Below are positions 17,063 through 25,410 of a DNA stretch of 64,000 nucleotides, piece by piece. Below the pieces are notes generated by a model. The model had not been told where the DNA came from and ran no database searches. It worked only from the letters and a program-made list of their open reading frames with translations. The stretch is from Exiguobacterium qingdaonense. GTDB lineage: Bacteria; Bacillota; Bacilli; Exiguobacteriales; Exiguobacteriaceae. Numbering within the stretch: position 1 is the first letter of the stretch; each line of letters opens with the position of its first letter. The DNA is taken from assembly GCF_018617855.1 (NCBI RefSeq), contig NZ_JACSKY010000007.1, positions 62,001-126,000 of the forward strand, read 5' to 3'. The translations under genes and the position numbers were made by a program.

Positions 17063-17761
17063 CTAATCAAACTTCGCTAAATCCCAATATGTCAAAATCC
17101 CCAATAATGATTGATTTGATTTCCCTGACTCAGTAATCAAAAGTGCTTCTAGTTTTCGTCCTTCATTTGCTGCCTGTAAAAAATAATCCTTCGCTTCATA
17201 GACAGTAGTTCTTCTTGAAATAAAGCGATACGTTTCAGCAAGTTCATCGACGGAAAGCAAATCGCTAACCCTGGTCTCTTCAAATGAAATAAGATCATCC
17301 TTCACATTTGATGCCAACCAATTCGTGATACCGCTTTCAGTAACAAGTGAGATAAATTCTCCCTCAGAATTAAATACAGGAAATTGGGAGTATTGGAATT
17401 CATGAACCAACTGAAGCATTTTACTCATCGAATCAGTTCCGGTCAGCGAATAAACTTCCCTGAAGAAATGATTCATTCGCTTCGGAGAACGTAACTTCTC
17501 TTCGATGTCGATAATCTCCTCCACTATTTTATCGTGAGGCTCTGCAATTGCCTCACCATTCAATCCGCTTCCATGCTGAATGGCATTGCGCAAGCGTCCA
17601 AAATTTTTGAGCCGCTCCGCTTTTTGTCGAATCAAGGAATTTTGTTTAGCGGCTTGTTCCACAAGATAAGAAAACGAAATATGTTCTTCTTGTCCTAATT
17701 GCTGACGCAACATCGTTTCAATGTTATGGAACCGATCTAAGAAAATAACAGAGTTTTTCAT
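17063..17761 (-). CDS. HEPN-like domain fused to a CBS domain pair
   Basis: A 232-residue protein in two parts. Residues 1-95 are helical and contain FGRLRNAIQHG, in which R58-x4-H63 fits the RX4-6H motif of HEPN ribonucleases. Residues about 100-157 and 177-232 resemble two CBS domains (SKMLQLVHEFQYSQFPVF with GEFISLV; TTVYEAKDYF with LLGILTYWDLAKF), a module that binds adenine nucleotides or signalling nucleotides. ATG 17761 has GGAGGT 5 bases upstream. It is the second gene of the five-gene operon. Inference: an RNase effector whose activity follows a nucleotide signal. The fold assignments are from motif reading only. Confidence 0.75.
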   Translation of the reverse strand: MKNSVIFLDRFHNIETMLRQQLGQEEHISFSYLVEQAAKQNSLIRQKAERLKNFGRLRNAIQHGSGLNGEAIAEPHDKIVEEIIDIEEKLRSPKRMNHFFREVYSLTGTDSMSKMLQLVHEFQYSQFPVFNSEGEFISLVTESGITNWLASNVKDDLISFEETRVSDLLSVDELAETYRFISRRTTVYEAKDYFLQAANEGRKLEALLITESGKSNQSLLGILTYWDLAKFD

Positions 17762-17790
17762 GAGATACCTCCACGTCTGAAAACCTGATC

Positions 17791-20124
17791 TCAACGCACC
17801 ACAAACTCTTCTTGCTTAACAGTTTTCCATGCCTCACCGTCATACAATTTAAACAATTCGCTAGCTAATTGATAATTCCGCTCAAACGCTACGTTACCTA
17901 GATTAAAGAATGGTTTTGTAGACTCGCTCCAATTCCACAACACACGCTTGTCTTCTCGAATTGGCATTTGTCGATCTTCTAACAATGCAGTGAGCGCTTT
18001 GCGTTCTATCGGCTCAGAGTATCCAAGCATCGCATAGAGGAAGTATGCGTACTCCGTCTCATCAAAATTCAAGACAACGACATGTGCACTATGTTCGTTA
18101 ATAAACCGCATCATTATTCGATACTGTCCAAATAACAGCGGTGCTAAAAGCATACTTTCAGGATGGCTACCATTCAAGATTGATTTCGTTAATCGGGAAC
18201 ACTTTAATCGATGAGGTAACCGTAAAGCTGGGAAAGTAGGGATTGCTAGTACATTCGTTTTAACTCCAGCTAGTCGAAAGAAACGTTCGATTTTTTGATC
18301 AAACGCATGTCTTGTAGTCGAACTACTTTTTCCTTGTTCATATATGAGAGATGCCCATGTCAAAAACTGTTCTTCGTCCAAATTCTGATTGATTGTCTTA
18401 GGGTTAAGGAGCATTCCACCTTCTCTATACTCAAACTCCTGAGTTCGATTTAATGGAGATTGGCCACCCCATATAATGACACGAACGTCTTCGACATCTT
18501 GTGGGATAAAATGTGGAGCTGGTGCGTCACTACCTTCATATATGAATGGTATTAAGTCTCCCCAAATCTGAATCAATTCTTCGTTCATATTTAGCAAACT
18601 ATTGGATTCTTGACGTGTATTCCAGAGATCCGGCTCAAAGCGCCATGTGTGAAGCGTATCTTGAATAAAGTAGGGATGTTTGTACAGAATTGATTCGACC
18701 GTTTTCGGTGAATATGGATATTGCTGTTGAACCTCTTCAATTAACTTATCCACAGGAACGGGAGATTTCTGTTTCAATAAATAGTTTACCAAGAGTGAAC
18801 GTGCGCTTGGATGTTCGATGGATGGATCGAGTTCTTGTATTCGGTTAAGCCGCTCAGCTTCGCGCAAATCCTCTGGTAGATACGGAGCCACTCTGACAGT
18901 CGCTTTGCCCTCCTGAAGATTCTCGAATATCATCTTTTGTCCCGGTTTAATTCGATGTTCAAAGAGAAAATCGCTAAAGCTGTGGCTTCCTGCCTGACCT
19001 TTTGCGTTCATGGTAAGGATAAAAGGACTCGACTGATTTAATACCTCTAACTGTCCATCGACAAAATACTTGGCCAACTCACCAGACACCTGAAACGTAG
19101 AATTTCTTCGTTCGAGTGTAGATAAACGAACTGTCACACGATTATTGGCTGTACGTTCACGTTTAATAGGTTCAGTACCGTTTAAGCTCTGCTTTAGTCT
19201 CGGCGATAAAATTGGAGAAATAATTGTTTTCCCTCGCGTTTTATTCGAAGTGAAATCTAGTAATTCTTTAGGTTGGGAATCATCATAAATAATTGTATTT
19301 TGAGAAATAACAATATTTCGTTCCATTTTTAAAACTTGTCTCAACCCTTCATAATAAGCAGAGAATATATTTTCATATGGCTGTTTTCGAAAATATTTTT
19401 GAATCACTTCTCGAATTTTAATCGGTGTTTCACGATTCCGTTTCAGATGCTCAACAATGGCGCCTTTTTGTTCTTCAATTTCTTCTAGAATATCTGGTGA
19501 GACGGTGATGTTGTAATCCATTGGTGGGTTATCATAATCATTTAAACTGATCCGTTGATAAGATGTCTTGAAACGAGAATCTACTTTAGGAAAGAACAAG
19601 ACATTAGAATCTTGGATGTCATAGTATGATTTCACTCGTGCAATCACATCATGTCTGACGATATTTTCGAGTTTATTCTTGTACATATAGCGATGGACCA
19701 AATCATTTAGCAATTGCCACTCGCTTAAAATGATATATTGCGCATCTTTGCGTCCGTATTTTCCTTTTAACACAATAAAACGAGGGTCTTTATACAACCG
19801 TGTTATTTCTTTTTCTACATTTTTAGCCATTAAGATAGGCTCTCGGTTTTGACGTAGTTCACGTTCAAGCGCGTCAAATCGTGATGAAGGTTCATTTTTC
19901 CGTCTTACATAATCACCTTCGCTAATAACTGATGGTACGTTTGCTTCTAGAGCTGAGTTTAAGTTCAGAACTGCGAATTCCCTCTTACATCCTCGTCCTG
20001 AATCCCAAATCATCATCAAATATTCAATTAATTTCTCTCGCGTCAATACATCGGTGTGAAGTGAGTTAAATGCCAACTGAATATAACTAATATTTGAAGA
20101 GACTACTCCTGAAGATTCCATCAT
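17791..20124 (-). CDS. Uncharacterised 777-residue protein with winged-helix-like segments
   Basis: First gene of the leftward operon. No ATPase or nuclease motif is seen. Two segments look like winged helices: residues about 223-285 (HLKRNRETPIKIREVIQKYF) and about 450-505 (LLVNYLLKQKSPVPVDKLIE). Between them, about 350-425, a beta-rich block (TFQVSGELAKYFVDGQLEVL) may be a DNA-binding barrel. The start is ATGATG at 20124/20121 with GAGGGG upstream; the second ATG is better spaced. It is transcribed away from drmA with only 62 bp between them. By size and place it could be a distant DrmE-like protein, but I see no direct sequence proof. It may bind DNA and recruit the others. Confidence 0.75.
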   Translation of the reverse strand: MMESSGVVSSNISYIQLAFNSLHTDVLTREKLIEYLMMIWDSGRGCKREFAVLNLNSALEANVPSVISEGDYVRRKNEPSSRFDALERELRQNREPILMAKNVEKEITRLYKDPRFIVLKGKYGRKDAQYIILSEWQLLNDLVHRYMYKNKLENIVRHDVIARVKSYYDIQDSNVLFFPKVDSRFKTSYQRISLNDYDNPPMDYNITVSPDILEEIEEQKGAIVEHLKRNRETPIKIREVIQKYFRKQPYENIFSAYYEGLRQVLKMERNIVISQNTIIYDDSQPKELLDFTSNKTRGKTIISPILSPRLKQSLNGTEPIKRERTANNRVTVRLSTLERRNSTFQVSGELAKYFVDGQLEVLNQSSPFILTMNAKGQAGSHSFSDFLFEHRIKPGQKMIFENLQEGKATVRVAPYLPEDLREAERLNRIQELDPSIEHPSARSLLVNYLLKQKSPVPVDKLIEEVQQQYPYSPKTVESILYKHPYFIQDTLHTWRFEPDLWNTRQESNSLLNMNEELIQIWGDLIPFIYEGSDAPAPHFIPQDVEDVRVIIWGGQSPLNRTQEFEYREGGMLLNPKTINQNLDEEQFLTWASLIYEQGKSSSTTRHAFDQKIERFFRLAGVKTNVLAIPTFPALRLPHRLKCSRLTKSILNGSHPESMLLAPLLFGQYRIMMRFINEHSAHVVVLNFDETEYAYFLYAMLGYSEPIERKALTALLEDRQMPIREDKRVLWNWSESTKPFFNLGNVAFERNYQLASELFKLYDGEAWKTVKQEEFVVR

Positions 20125-20186
20125 TTCCCCTCGCCCCCTTTATTCAAATGTTTTACAATTAAATTATATAAGAAAGGGGCAAAATA
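20125..20186. promoter_or_regulatory. Divergent promoter region of the DrmAB module
   Basis: Only 62 bp separate the leftward operon from drmA. It is very AT-rich in the middle, with ATATAA 10-20 bases before the drmA ribosome site and TTCAAA 17 bp further upstream. Both directions must be served here, so shared control is likely. Confidence 0.6.
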
Positions 20187-23100
20187 ATGAATGATATTAT
20201 CCAAAGCCTAGTTAATTTTTTATCAGGTAAAGATAATCAACAAGCCTCGATTGATGAGGTATTAGATTTACTTGAAGATGAGTTCATCGATTTGCGACAA
20301 CTTCGACAGATTTTAGCTCATCAATCGCAAATTCAAATGAATGAGGAAACTCTTCAATTAATAAGTCAGAAGAAGCAGTCTACACAAGCTAAAGCCTTTA
20401 CGCCTAAACAACGAACTAAACTCGTTGAGAATCTAGAGAAAAGACTGATAGGACCAAAAAATGGTGAACATGAAACACTGAAAGCGGCACCAAGTTCGTA
20501 TTACCTGACCGGTCGCCTTTTTCCATATGGTGCCTCATCGAACGTCATTCATGAAGAAGAAACGGATCAACCTTTAAATGAAGTTGAAGGCATTACTGTT
20601 GAAGGTGAAGCCATTGAAGAAATCATTACTTCTCAAGACCAATTCCGTAATTCAAGCATGGGCGTTAGTTTCATTTTAAATGACGTTACCACACTAACTT
20701 GTCACATTAATTGGGGTCGTTATGAATCCGTAGAAGAAGATAACTCTTTTCATTACAAGCGGCGTCCGTTCTCAAAAACTATCTCACTTGATTTAAAACA
20801 AAGTGGTGAACTGTCAGTCGACTTAGATTCAAACCTACTTTTAAAATGGTATGTTCGCTCAGGTAAATCAGGATTAGACATTAGTCTTTATCTCGTCCAT
20901 AGCTTGGATTTGAGTTCAACTAATCGTTTTCCGAGACAAGACGAAATCATCTTCCAACCGCAACTATCGTTTAGCATTAATAAGCAGTCGATTGTGCCTC
21001 GTCCTGCTTATGGCATGAATAACTTAATTAACTTCTTATATCGCGAACGAACCGTACCGATTATCGGTCACCAAATCGGTACAGATTGGTTTGTCGATGA
21101 TACAACCTACCACTTCAAAACAACATGGTTACCAAAAGAAGAAGTGCCACTTGTTGAGCATCAACGTTTGACAGATACGTCGTTTAGTATGCTCGATTTG
21201 GCTAAACAGCCTAAAGATGAAGTCATTTCTCGATTAAACAAATTACCAGATGCGTATATGGAATGGATTAGGGACGAATCAGCGAAGTTAGATGGACTTA
21301 GCGAAATGGATCAATCCTTACTTTTGCAACAAGTTGAACAAGCAAGAGAAACTTGCTCGCGTATGTACGATGGCATTCGTCTTTTGGAGACGAACGACAA
21401 AGCATGGACCGGTTTCAGACTCTCGAACTTAGCGATGCATATTCAACGCGAGCAAGGAATCCATGCCTCGGTTTATAAAGAAACAGGACAATATGATTTT
21501 GAACCCGTTAAAAGCGAATGGCGTTTATTCCAGTTAGCCTTTATTCTCATGAACTTACCTAGTAGTTTTGACGAGCAACATGAAGACCGTCAGCTTGTCG
21601 ACTTGCTGTGGTTTCCGACTGGTGGAGGTAAAACGGAAGCTTATCTTGGTCTAGCAGCGTTTGTGATGTTTGTTCGCCGCTTAAAGAATGATGTTAGCAA
21701 TCCAATGAGTTATGGTGGTATGAGTGTCATGATGCGCTACACACTCCGCTTACTAACCATTCAACAGTTCCAACGCGCGACACTTCTTATATGTGCCATG
21801 GAAGCAATTCGTCGACACGAAGATACTTACTCAAAACAGATTTCTGATATTCAATTAGCAGATCTAGGCACCGTCCCGTTTTCAATTGGACTTTGGATCG
21901 GAAGTGCATCTACACCAAATAATTATGATGATGCAAAAATTGCTCTCCAAAAACTAGAAAGTAACGAGCCTCTCGAGAACGGTGAGGTCGGAAACCCGAT
22001 GCAACTTAGCCATTGTCCTTGGTGTGGTGAGAAGTTAACTGTACAATGCTATTCTGTCGACCGGAGTAAAGCGACAATCAAATGTCCGAAGGCAAGATGC
22101 ACGTTTCATACTGGAATACCAGCTTATACGATTGACGAGGCGATTTATGATCATTTACCGTCACTTGTCATTGGAACAGTCGATAAACTAGCACAAATCG
22201 CTTGGCAACCACGAATTGGCGAATTGTTTGGCCGAAAATCATCCTATCGAGTCTCTAGCAATAAATTTATAGATGATTCTCCGACACAAGATTTGACTCA
22301 GCAACAGGCTTGGCTCCCACCTGCGGATCTCGTGATTCAAGATGAGCTACATCTATTAAATGGTCCGCTCGGTTCTTTAACAGGATTATATGAGTTTGTG
22401 ATTGACGAGCTCACGGGCTTTGGGGAATCAAAAACAAAAATAGTGGCTTCAACTGCTACAATCAGTGGGGCAGAATCTCAGATTCGAGGGCTTTATGACC
22501 GCCCGGCAAATCAATTCCCTGTCTATATTCAATCACCTGATGACTCATTTTTCTCTAAAACAGTTCCGATTGATGAGAAGCCAGGACGTCTGTATGTAGG
22601 AGTTTCTTCGCCAGGCGTCAGTATGAAAATCCATACGGTGAATGTCTATGGAGCTCTAATTGCCGCGACACGGAAACAAGAAAAGCAAGCAGAACTCGAT
22701 CCATATTGGACAGTCGTTGGATATTTCAATACCATACGTGAATTGGCCGGAACGAATACAATGTTTTATGACGAAATTCGAACCTATCTTCAGGCAAATG
22801 AAATTGAAGAATCGTTACTCGATTTCGAAGAGTTAACGAGTCGCAAAAAAGCACAGGAAATTCCTGAATTATTAGCTCGAATGGAACGATCATTTGAGAA
22901 TGATGAAGTATTGGATGCAGTTCTCTGTACAAATATGATTTCAGTTGGAGTTGACGTCAACCGCCTTGGCTTAATGGTTGTGCATGGTCAACCGAAGACA
23001 ACTGCTGAGTATATTCAAGCTACAAGCCGAGTTGGGCGTCAACACCCTGGTCTTGTCGTGACAATTCTGAATCCTCAACGAACACGCGATTTGTTCCACT

Positions 23101-23597
23101 TTGAGCAGTTCAAATCATTTCATCAGTCGTTCTATCAATATGTCGAACCTACAAGTGTGACACCATTCTCAAAAGGTGCATTAAATCGTGGAATTACTGG
23201 TGTTCTCGTGGGATTAATTCGTCAAACGATGACCTCGCCTCCTATTTCAAAAGCCAATAGCGCAGGTCAATTTAACTTAGATGCCGTAGATGCTTCGATG
23301 ATTGATCGCTTCGTCGCTCGAGCTAAATCCGTCTATGATTGTTCAGAAACAGAAACTCGTCAGCTCGTCAGTGAAGTGTTAGATACATGGGAATCACTCG
23401 CTAATCGTACAAATCACGAACTAGCCTATCGGCAAAAAATTGTGAATGGTAGACCGATGAATACGTCACACCATTTGTTGAAGTACTTTGAAGAAACACC
23501 TTATACTCACGAGGCGATGTTTGCACTCACTTCTTTACGTAGTGTGGAACCTGAAATTAAAGTGGAAGAGGAGGTCAATCGCTATGACAGTTGGTGA
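20187..23597 (+). CDS. drmA: DrmA-like helicase (DISARM)
   Basis: A 1136-residue SF2-type helicase. Walker A is LWFPTGGGKTEAYLGL (about residue 475), the DExH box is VIQDELHLL (about 718), and the C-terminal lobe has VLCTNMISVGVDVNR and QATSRVGR (about 945). A zinc-binding insert (CPWC...CPKARC, about 610-640) splits the first lobe. This layout, and the gene that follows, match DrmA of DISARM phage defence, which acts with DrmB on DNA. ATG 20187 follows AAAGGGG. The gene overlaps drmB by 14 bp. It lacks the usual DISARM neighbours drmC and a methylase, so the host module differs from standard class 1 or 2. Confidence 0.92.
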   Translation: MNDIIQSLVNFLSGKDNQQASIDEVLDLLEDEFIDLRQLRQILAHQSQIQMNEETLQLISQKKQSTQAKAFTPKQRTKLVENLEKRLIGPKNGEHETLKAAPSSYYLTGRLFPYGASSNVIHEEETDQPLNEVEGITVEGEAIEEIITSQDQFRNSSMGVSFILNDVTTLTCHINWGRYESVEEDNSFHYKRRPFSKTISLDLKQSGELSVDLDSNLLLKWYVRSGKSGLDISLYLVHSLDLSSTNRFPRQDEIIFQPQLSFSINKQSIVPRPAYGMNNLINFLYRERTVPIIGHQIGTDWFVDDTTYHFKTTWLPKEEVPLVEHQRLTDTSFSMLDLAKQPKDEVISRLNKLPDAYMEWIRDESAKLDGLSEMDQSLLLQQVEQARETCSRMYDGIRLLETNDKAWTGFRLSNLAMHIQREQGIHASVYKETGQYDFEPVKSEWRLFQLAFILMNLPSSFDEQHEDRQLVDLLWFPTGGGKTEAYLGLAAFVMFVRRLKNDVSNPMSYGGMSVMMRYTLRLLTIQQFQRATLLICAMEAIRRHEDTYSKQISDIQLADLGTVPFSIGLWIGSASTPNNYDDAKIALQKLESNEPLENGEVGNPMQLSHCPWCGEKLTVQCYSVDRSKATIKCPKARCTFHTGIPAYTIDEAIYDHLPSLVIGTVDKLAQIAWQPRIGELFGRKSSYRVSSNKFIDDSPTQDLTQQQAWLPPADLVIQDELHLLNGPLGSLTGLYEFVIDELTGFGESKTKIVASTATISGAESQIRGLYDRPANQFPVYIQSPDDSFFSKTVPIDEKPGRLYVGVSSPGVSMKIHTVNVYGALIAATRKQEKQAELDPYWTVVGYFNTIRELAGTNTMFYDEIRTYLQANEIEESLLDFEELTSRKKAQEIPELLARMERSFENDEVLDAVLCTNMISVGVDVNRLGLMVVHGQPKTTAEYIQATSRVGRQHPGLVVTILNPQRTRDLFHFEQFKSFHQSFYQYVEPTSVTPFSKGALNRGITGVLVGLIRQTMTSPPISKANSAGQFNLDAVDASMIDRFVARAKSVYDCSETETRQLVSEVLDTWESLANRTNHELAYRQKIVNGRPMNTSHHLLKYFEETPYTHEAMFALTSLRSVEPEIKVEEEVNRYDSW

Positions 23598-25338
23598 TTC
23601 AAAGCATTCCTATCAACGAGGCTCAATTCGAGCGGCTCAATTACTTCATCACTTTGGTCCGGGAGCAATCGTAGATTTACCAGATGGTAGTTTCATTACG
23701 AACGCAGTGGATCAATGGAAGTTCAAACACAATCAAATTCGAGAAGAAGATCATGATGCTGTCATGAGCGCATTCAATCAGAAGCCGATTCGCCTACTAA
23801 ACAGCAACCCTGAAGCAATCCGAACGAAAGTATCACGATTTCCGATCTGGCGTTTCTGTCCGAATTGTGGTTCTATGACGGATCAACCGAGACGCACATT
23901 TTGTACGAACCCAAAGTGTGAACCACTTGGAGTAAAATATGCGCCGATGCGTTTTGTAACGGTTTGTCGTAAGGGACACATTAGCGATTTTCCTTGGGTA
24001 AAGTGGGCGCATCAAGAACATAACGTTTGCGACAAGCCACGTTTACGACTGATGACAGATAAGGGGACGCTATCGAGTTCTTATAAAACAATGCGAATTA
24101 AATGCATGAATTGTGAAGCATCTCCCGTTTCTTTAGCAAGAATCAAAGAAAAAGGAGAGCTCGAACGCGTCACGGGTAAAAAATGCGCTGGAACCAAACC
24201 ATGGATTTTACATCATCAAGTCGAGACTTGCGATGCTGAAATGACAGTGGCTTTGCGTGGAGAGACAAAACTACACATTCCAAATGTTCAAAGCGTGATT
24301 ACACTCCCACTCAAAACAGCAAGTTCTGAAGCGATTTATCAAGAAATCGATAAAAAGTATGAGTTATTTAAAAATACATGGTCAAATTTTTCCTCAGAAC
24401 AAAAAATCGTCATGTTGAAAGGCATATTGAGTGACGGAGATTGGACAGAAAATGATATTCAAAAAGGAGTTCATTACTTAGACTCTAATCGACAATTGGA
24501 CGACATTTCTTTTGGTTCTATTAAGCAACGTGAACTTAGTGCATGGAAGCATACGAAAACTGCGCCACTCCAAGAAAAAGATTGCCAAGCGGAGCGGGTG
24601 CCTGTTCCCGAAGACTGGACGGACTACATCAGTCACATTACTCGTGTAGATTTGATGCGCGAAGTCCGTGCCTTGACTAGTTTTAATCGTTTGAAATATG
24701 CCGATTCATTCGTCGAACGTAAAGCAGGAGATGGTGTTTCCATCTTTAAAAATCATACAAACTGGTATCCAGGAATCGAAATTTTTGGCGAAGGGATATT
24801 TATTGAATTAAATCCAGAGATGATTGAAGAATGGGAAAGTCGCGACTCTGTAAAGCGTATCTTTGAAGGTCAGTTAGCAAGATTTCAACAAAAACGTCTG
24901 AAGCGTGACCAAGCTGAAATCGAATTATATCCGCGTCACATCTTGCTTCACACATTTGCTCACGCTTTAATTCGAGCGTTCGCTGAAACGAGCGGGTATT
25001 CTTCTACCTCCTTACGGGAACGACTATATTTTGAGAATGGTGCTGCCTCTGTGTTAATCCATACCGCCGAAGGGGACTCTGAAAGCAGTTTAGGGGGATT
25101 AATTGAACTCGCCAAGCCAGAGAAGATGTCATTAATGCTAAAGCGTGCTATTGAATTAACGGAGTACTGCTCCTCAGACCCTACTTGCCTTGAAGGTGGA
25201 CAAGATCGCAAAGCTGCAGCATGCCACTGCTGTCTTTTCTTAAGCGAGACGTCTTGTGAATGGAACAATGAATTGTTAGATCGACGGACACTTCATCCAA
25301 AGTTATCAGATGATCATCTCGCATTCTTTGACATATAA
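23584..25338 (+). CDS. drmB: DrmB-like protein with DUF1998 (DISARM)
   Basis: A 584-residue protein. It opens with a conserved segment (RAAQLLHHFGPGAIVDLPDG) seen in DrmB proteins, then zinc-ribbon pairs FCPNCGSM and CTNPKC, and CMNC further on. The C-terminal DUF1998 part has LLHTFAHALIRAFAETSGYS and a cysteine cluster (CSSDPTC, CHCCLF). In DISARM, DrmB forms a complex with the DrmA helicase that loads on DNA. ATG 23584 is chosen because GAGGAGGTC lies 7 bases upstream. It overlaps the drmA end, so the two are translated together. A strong bidirectional terminator follows. Confidence 0.92.
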   Translation: MTVGDSKHSYQRGSIRAAQLLHHFGPGAIVDLPDGSFITNAVDQWKFKHNQIREEDHDAVMSAFNQKPIRLLNSNPEAIRTKVSRFPIWRFCPNCGSMTDQPRRTFCTNPKCEPLGVKYAPMRFVTVCRKGHISDFPWVKWAHQEHNVCDKPRLRLMTDKGTLSSSYKTMRIKCMNCEASPVSLARIKEKGELERVTGKKCAGTKPWILHHQVETCDAEMTVALRGETKLHIPNVQSVITLPLKTASSEAIYQEIDKKYELFKNTWSNFSSEQKIVMLKGILSDGDWTENDIQKGVHYLDSNRQLDDISFGSIKQRELSAWKHTKTAPLQEKDCQAERVPVPEDWTDYISHITRVDLMREVRALTSFNRLKYADSFVERKAGDGVSIFKNHTNWYPGIEIFGEGIFIELNPEMIEEWESRDSVKRIFEGQLARFQQKRLKRDQAEIELYPRHILLHTFAHALIRAFAETSGYSSTSLRERLYFENGAASVLIHTAEGDSESSLGGLIELAKPEKMSLMLKRAIELTEYCSSDPTCLEGGQDRKAAACHCCLFLSETSCEWNNELLDRRTLHPKLSDDHLAFFDI

Positions 25339-25367
25339 CCCGCCGTTAGTAAAAAGAAAGACACAAA

Positions 25368-25410
25368 AATGGTGCGAAGACTTTACAGAAGTCTCCGCAC
25401 CATTTTTTTA
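25368..25410. terminator. Bidirectional terminator between drmB and hsdR
   Basis: AAAATGGTGCGAAGACTT pairs with AAGTCTCCGCACCATTTT around a 4-base loop, with T-runs on both strands. It ends both converging transcripts. Confidence 0.95.
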
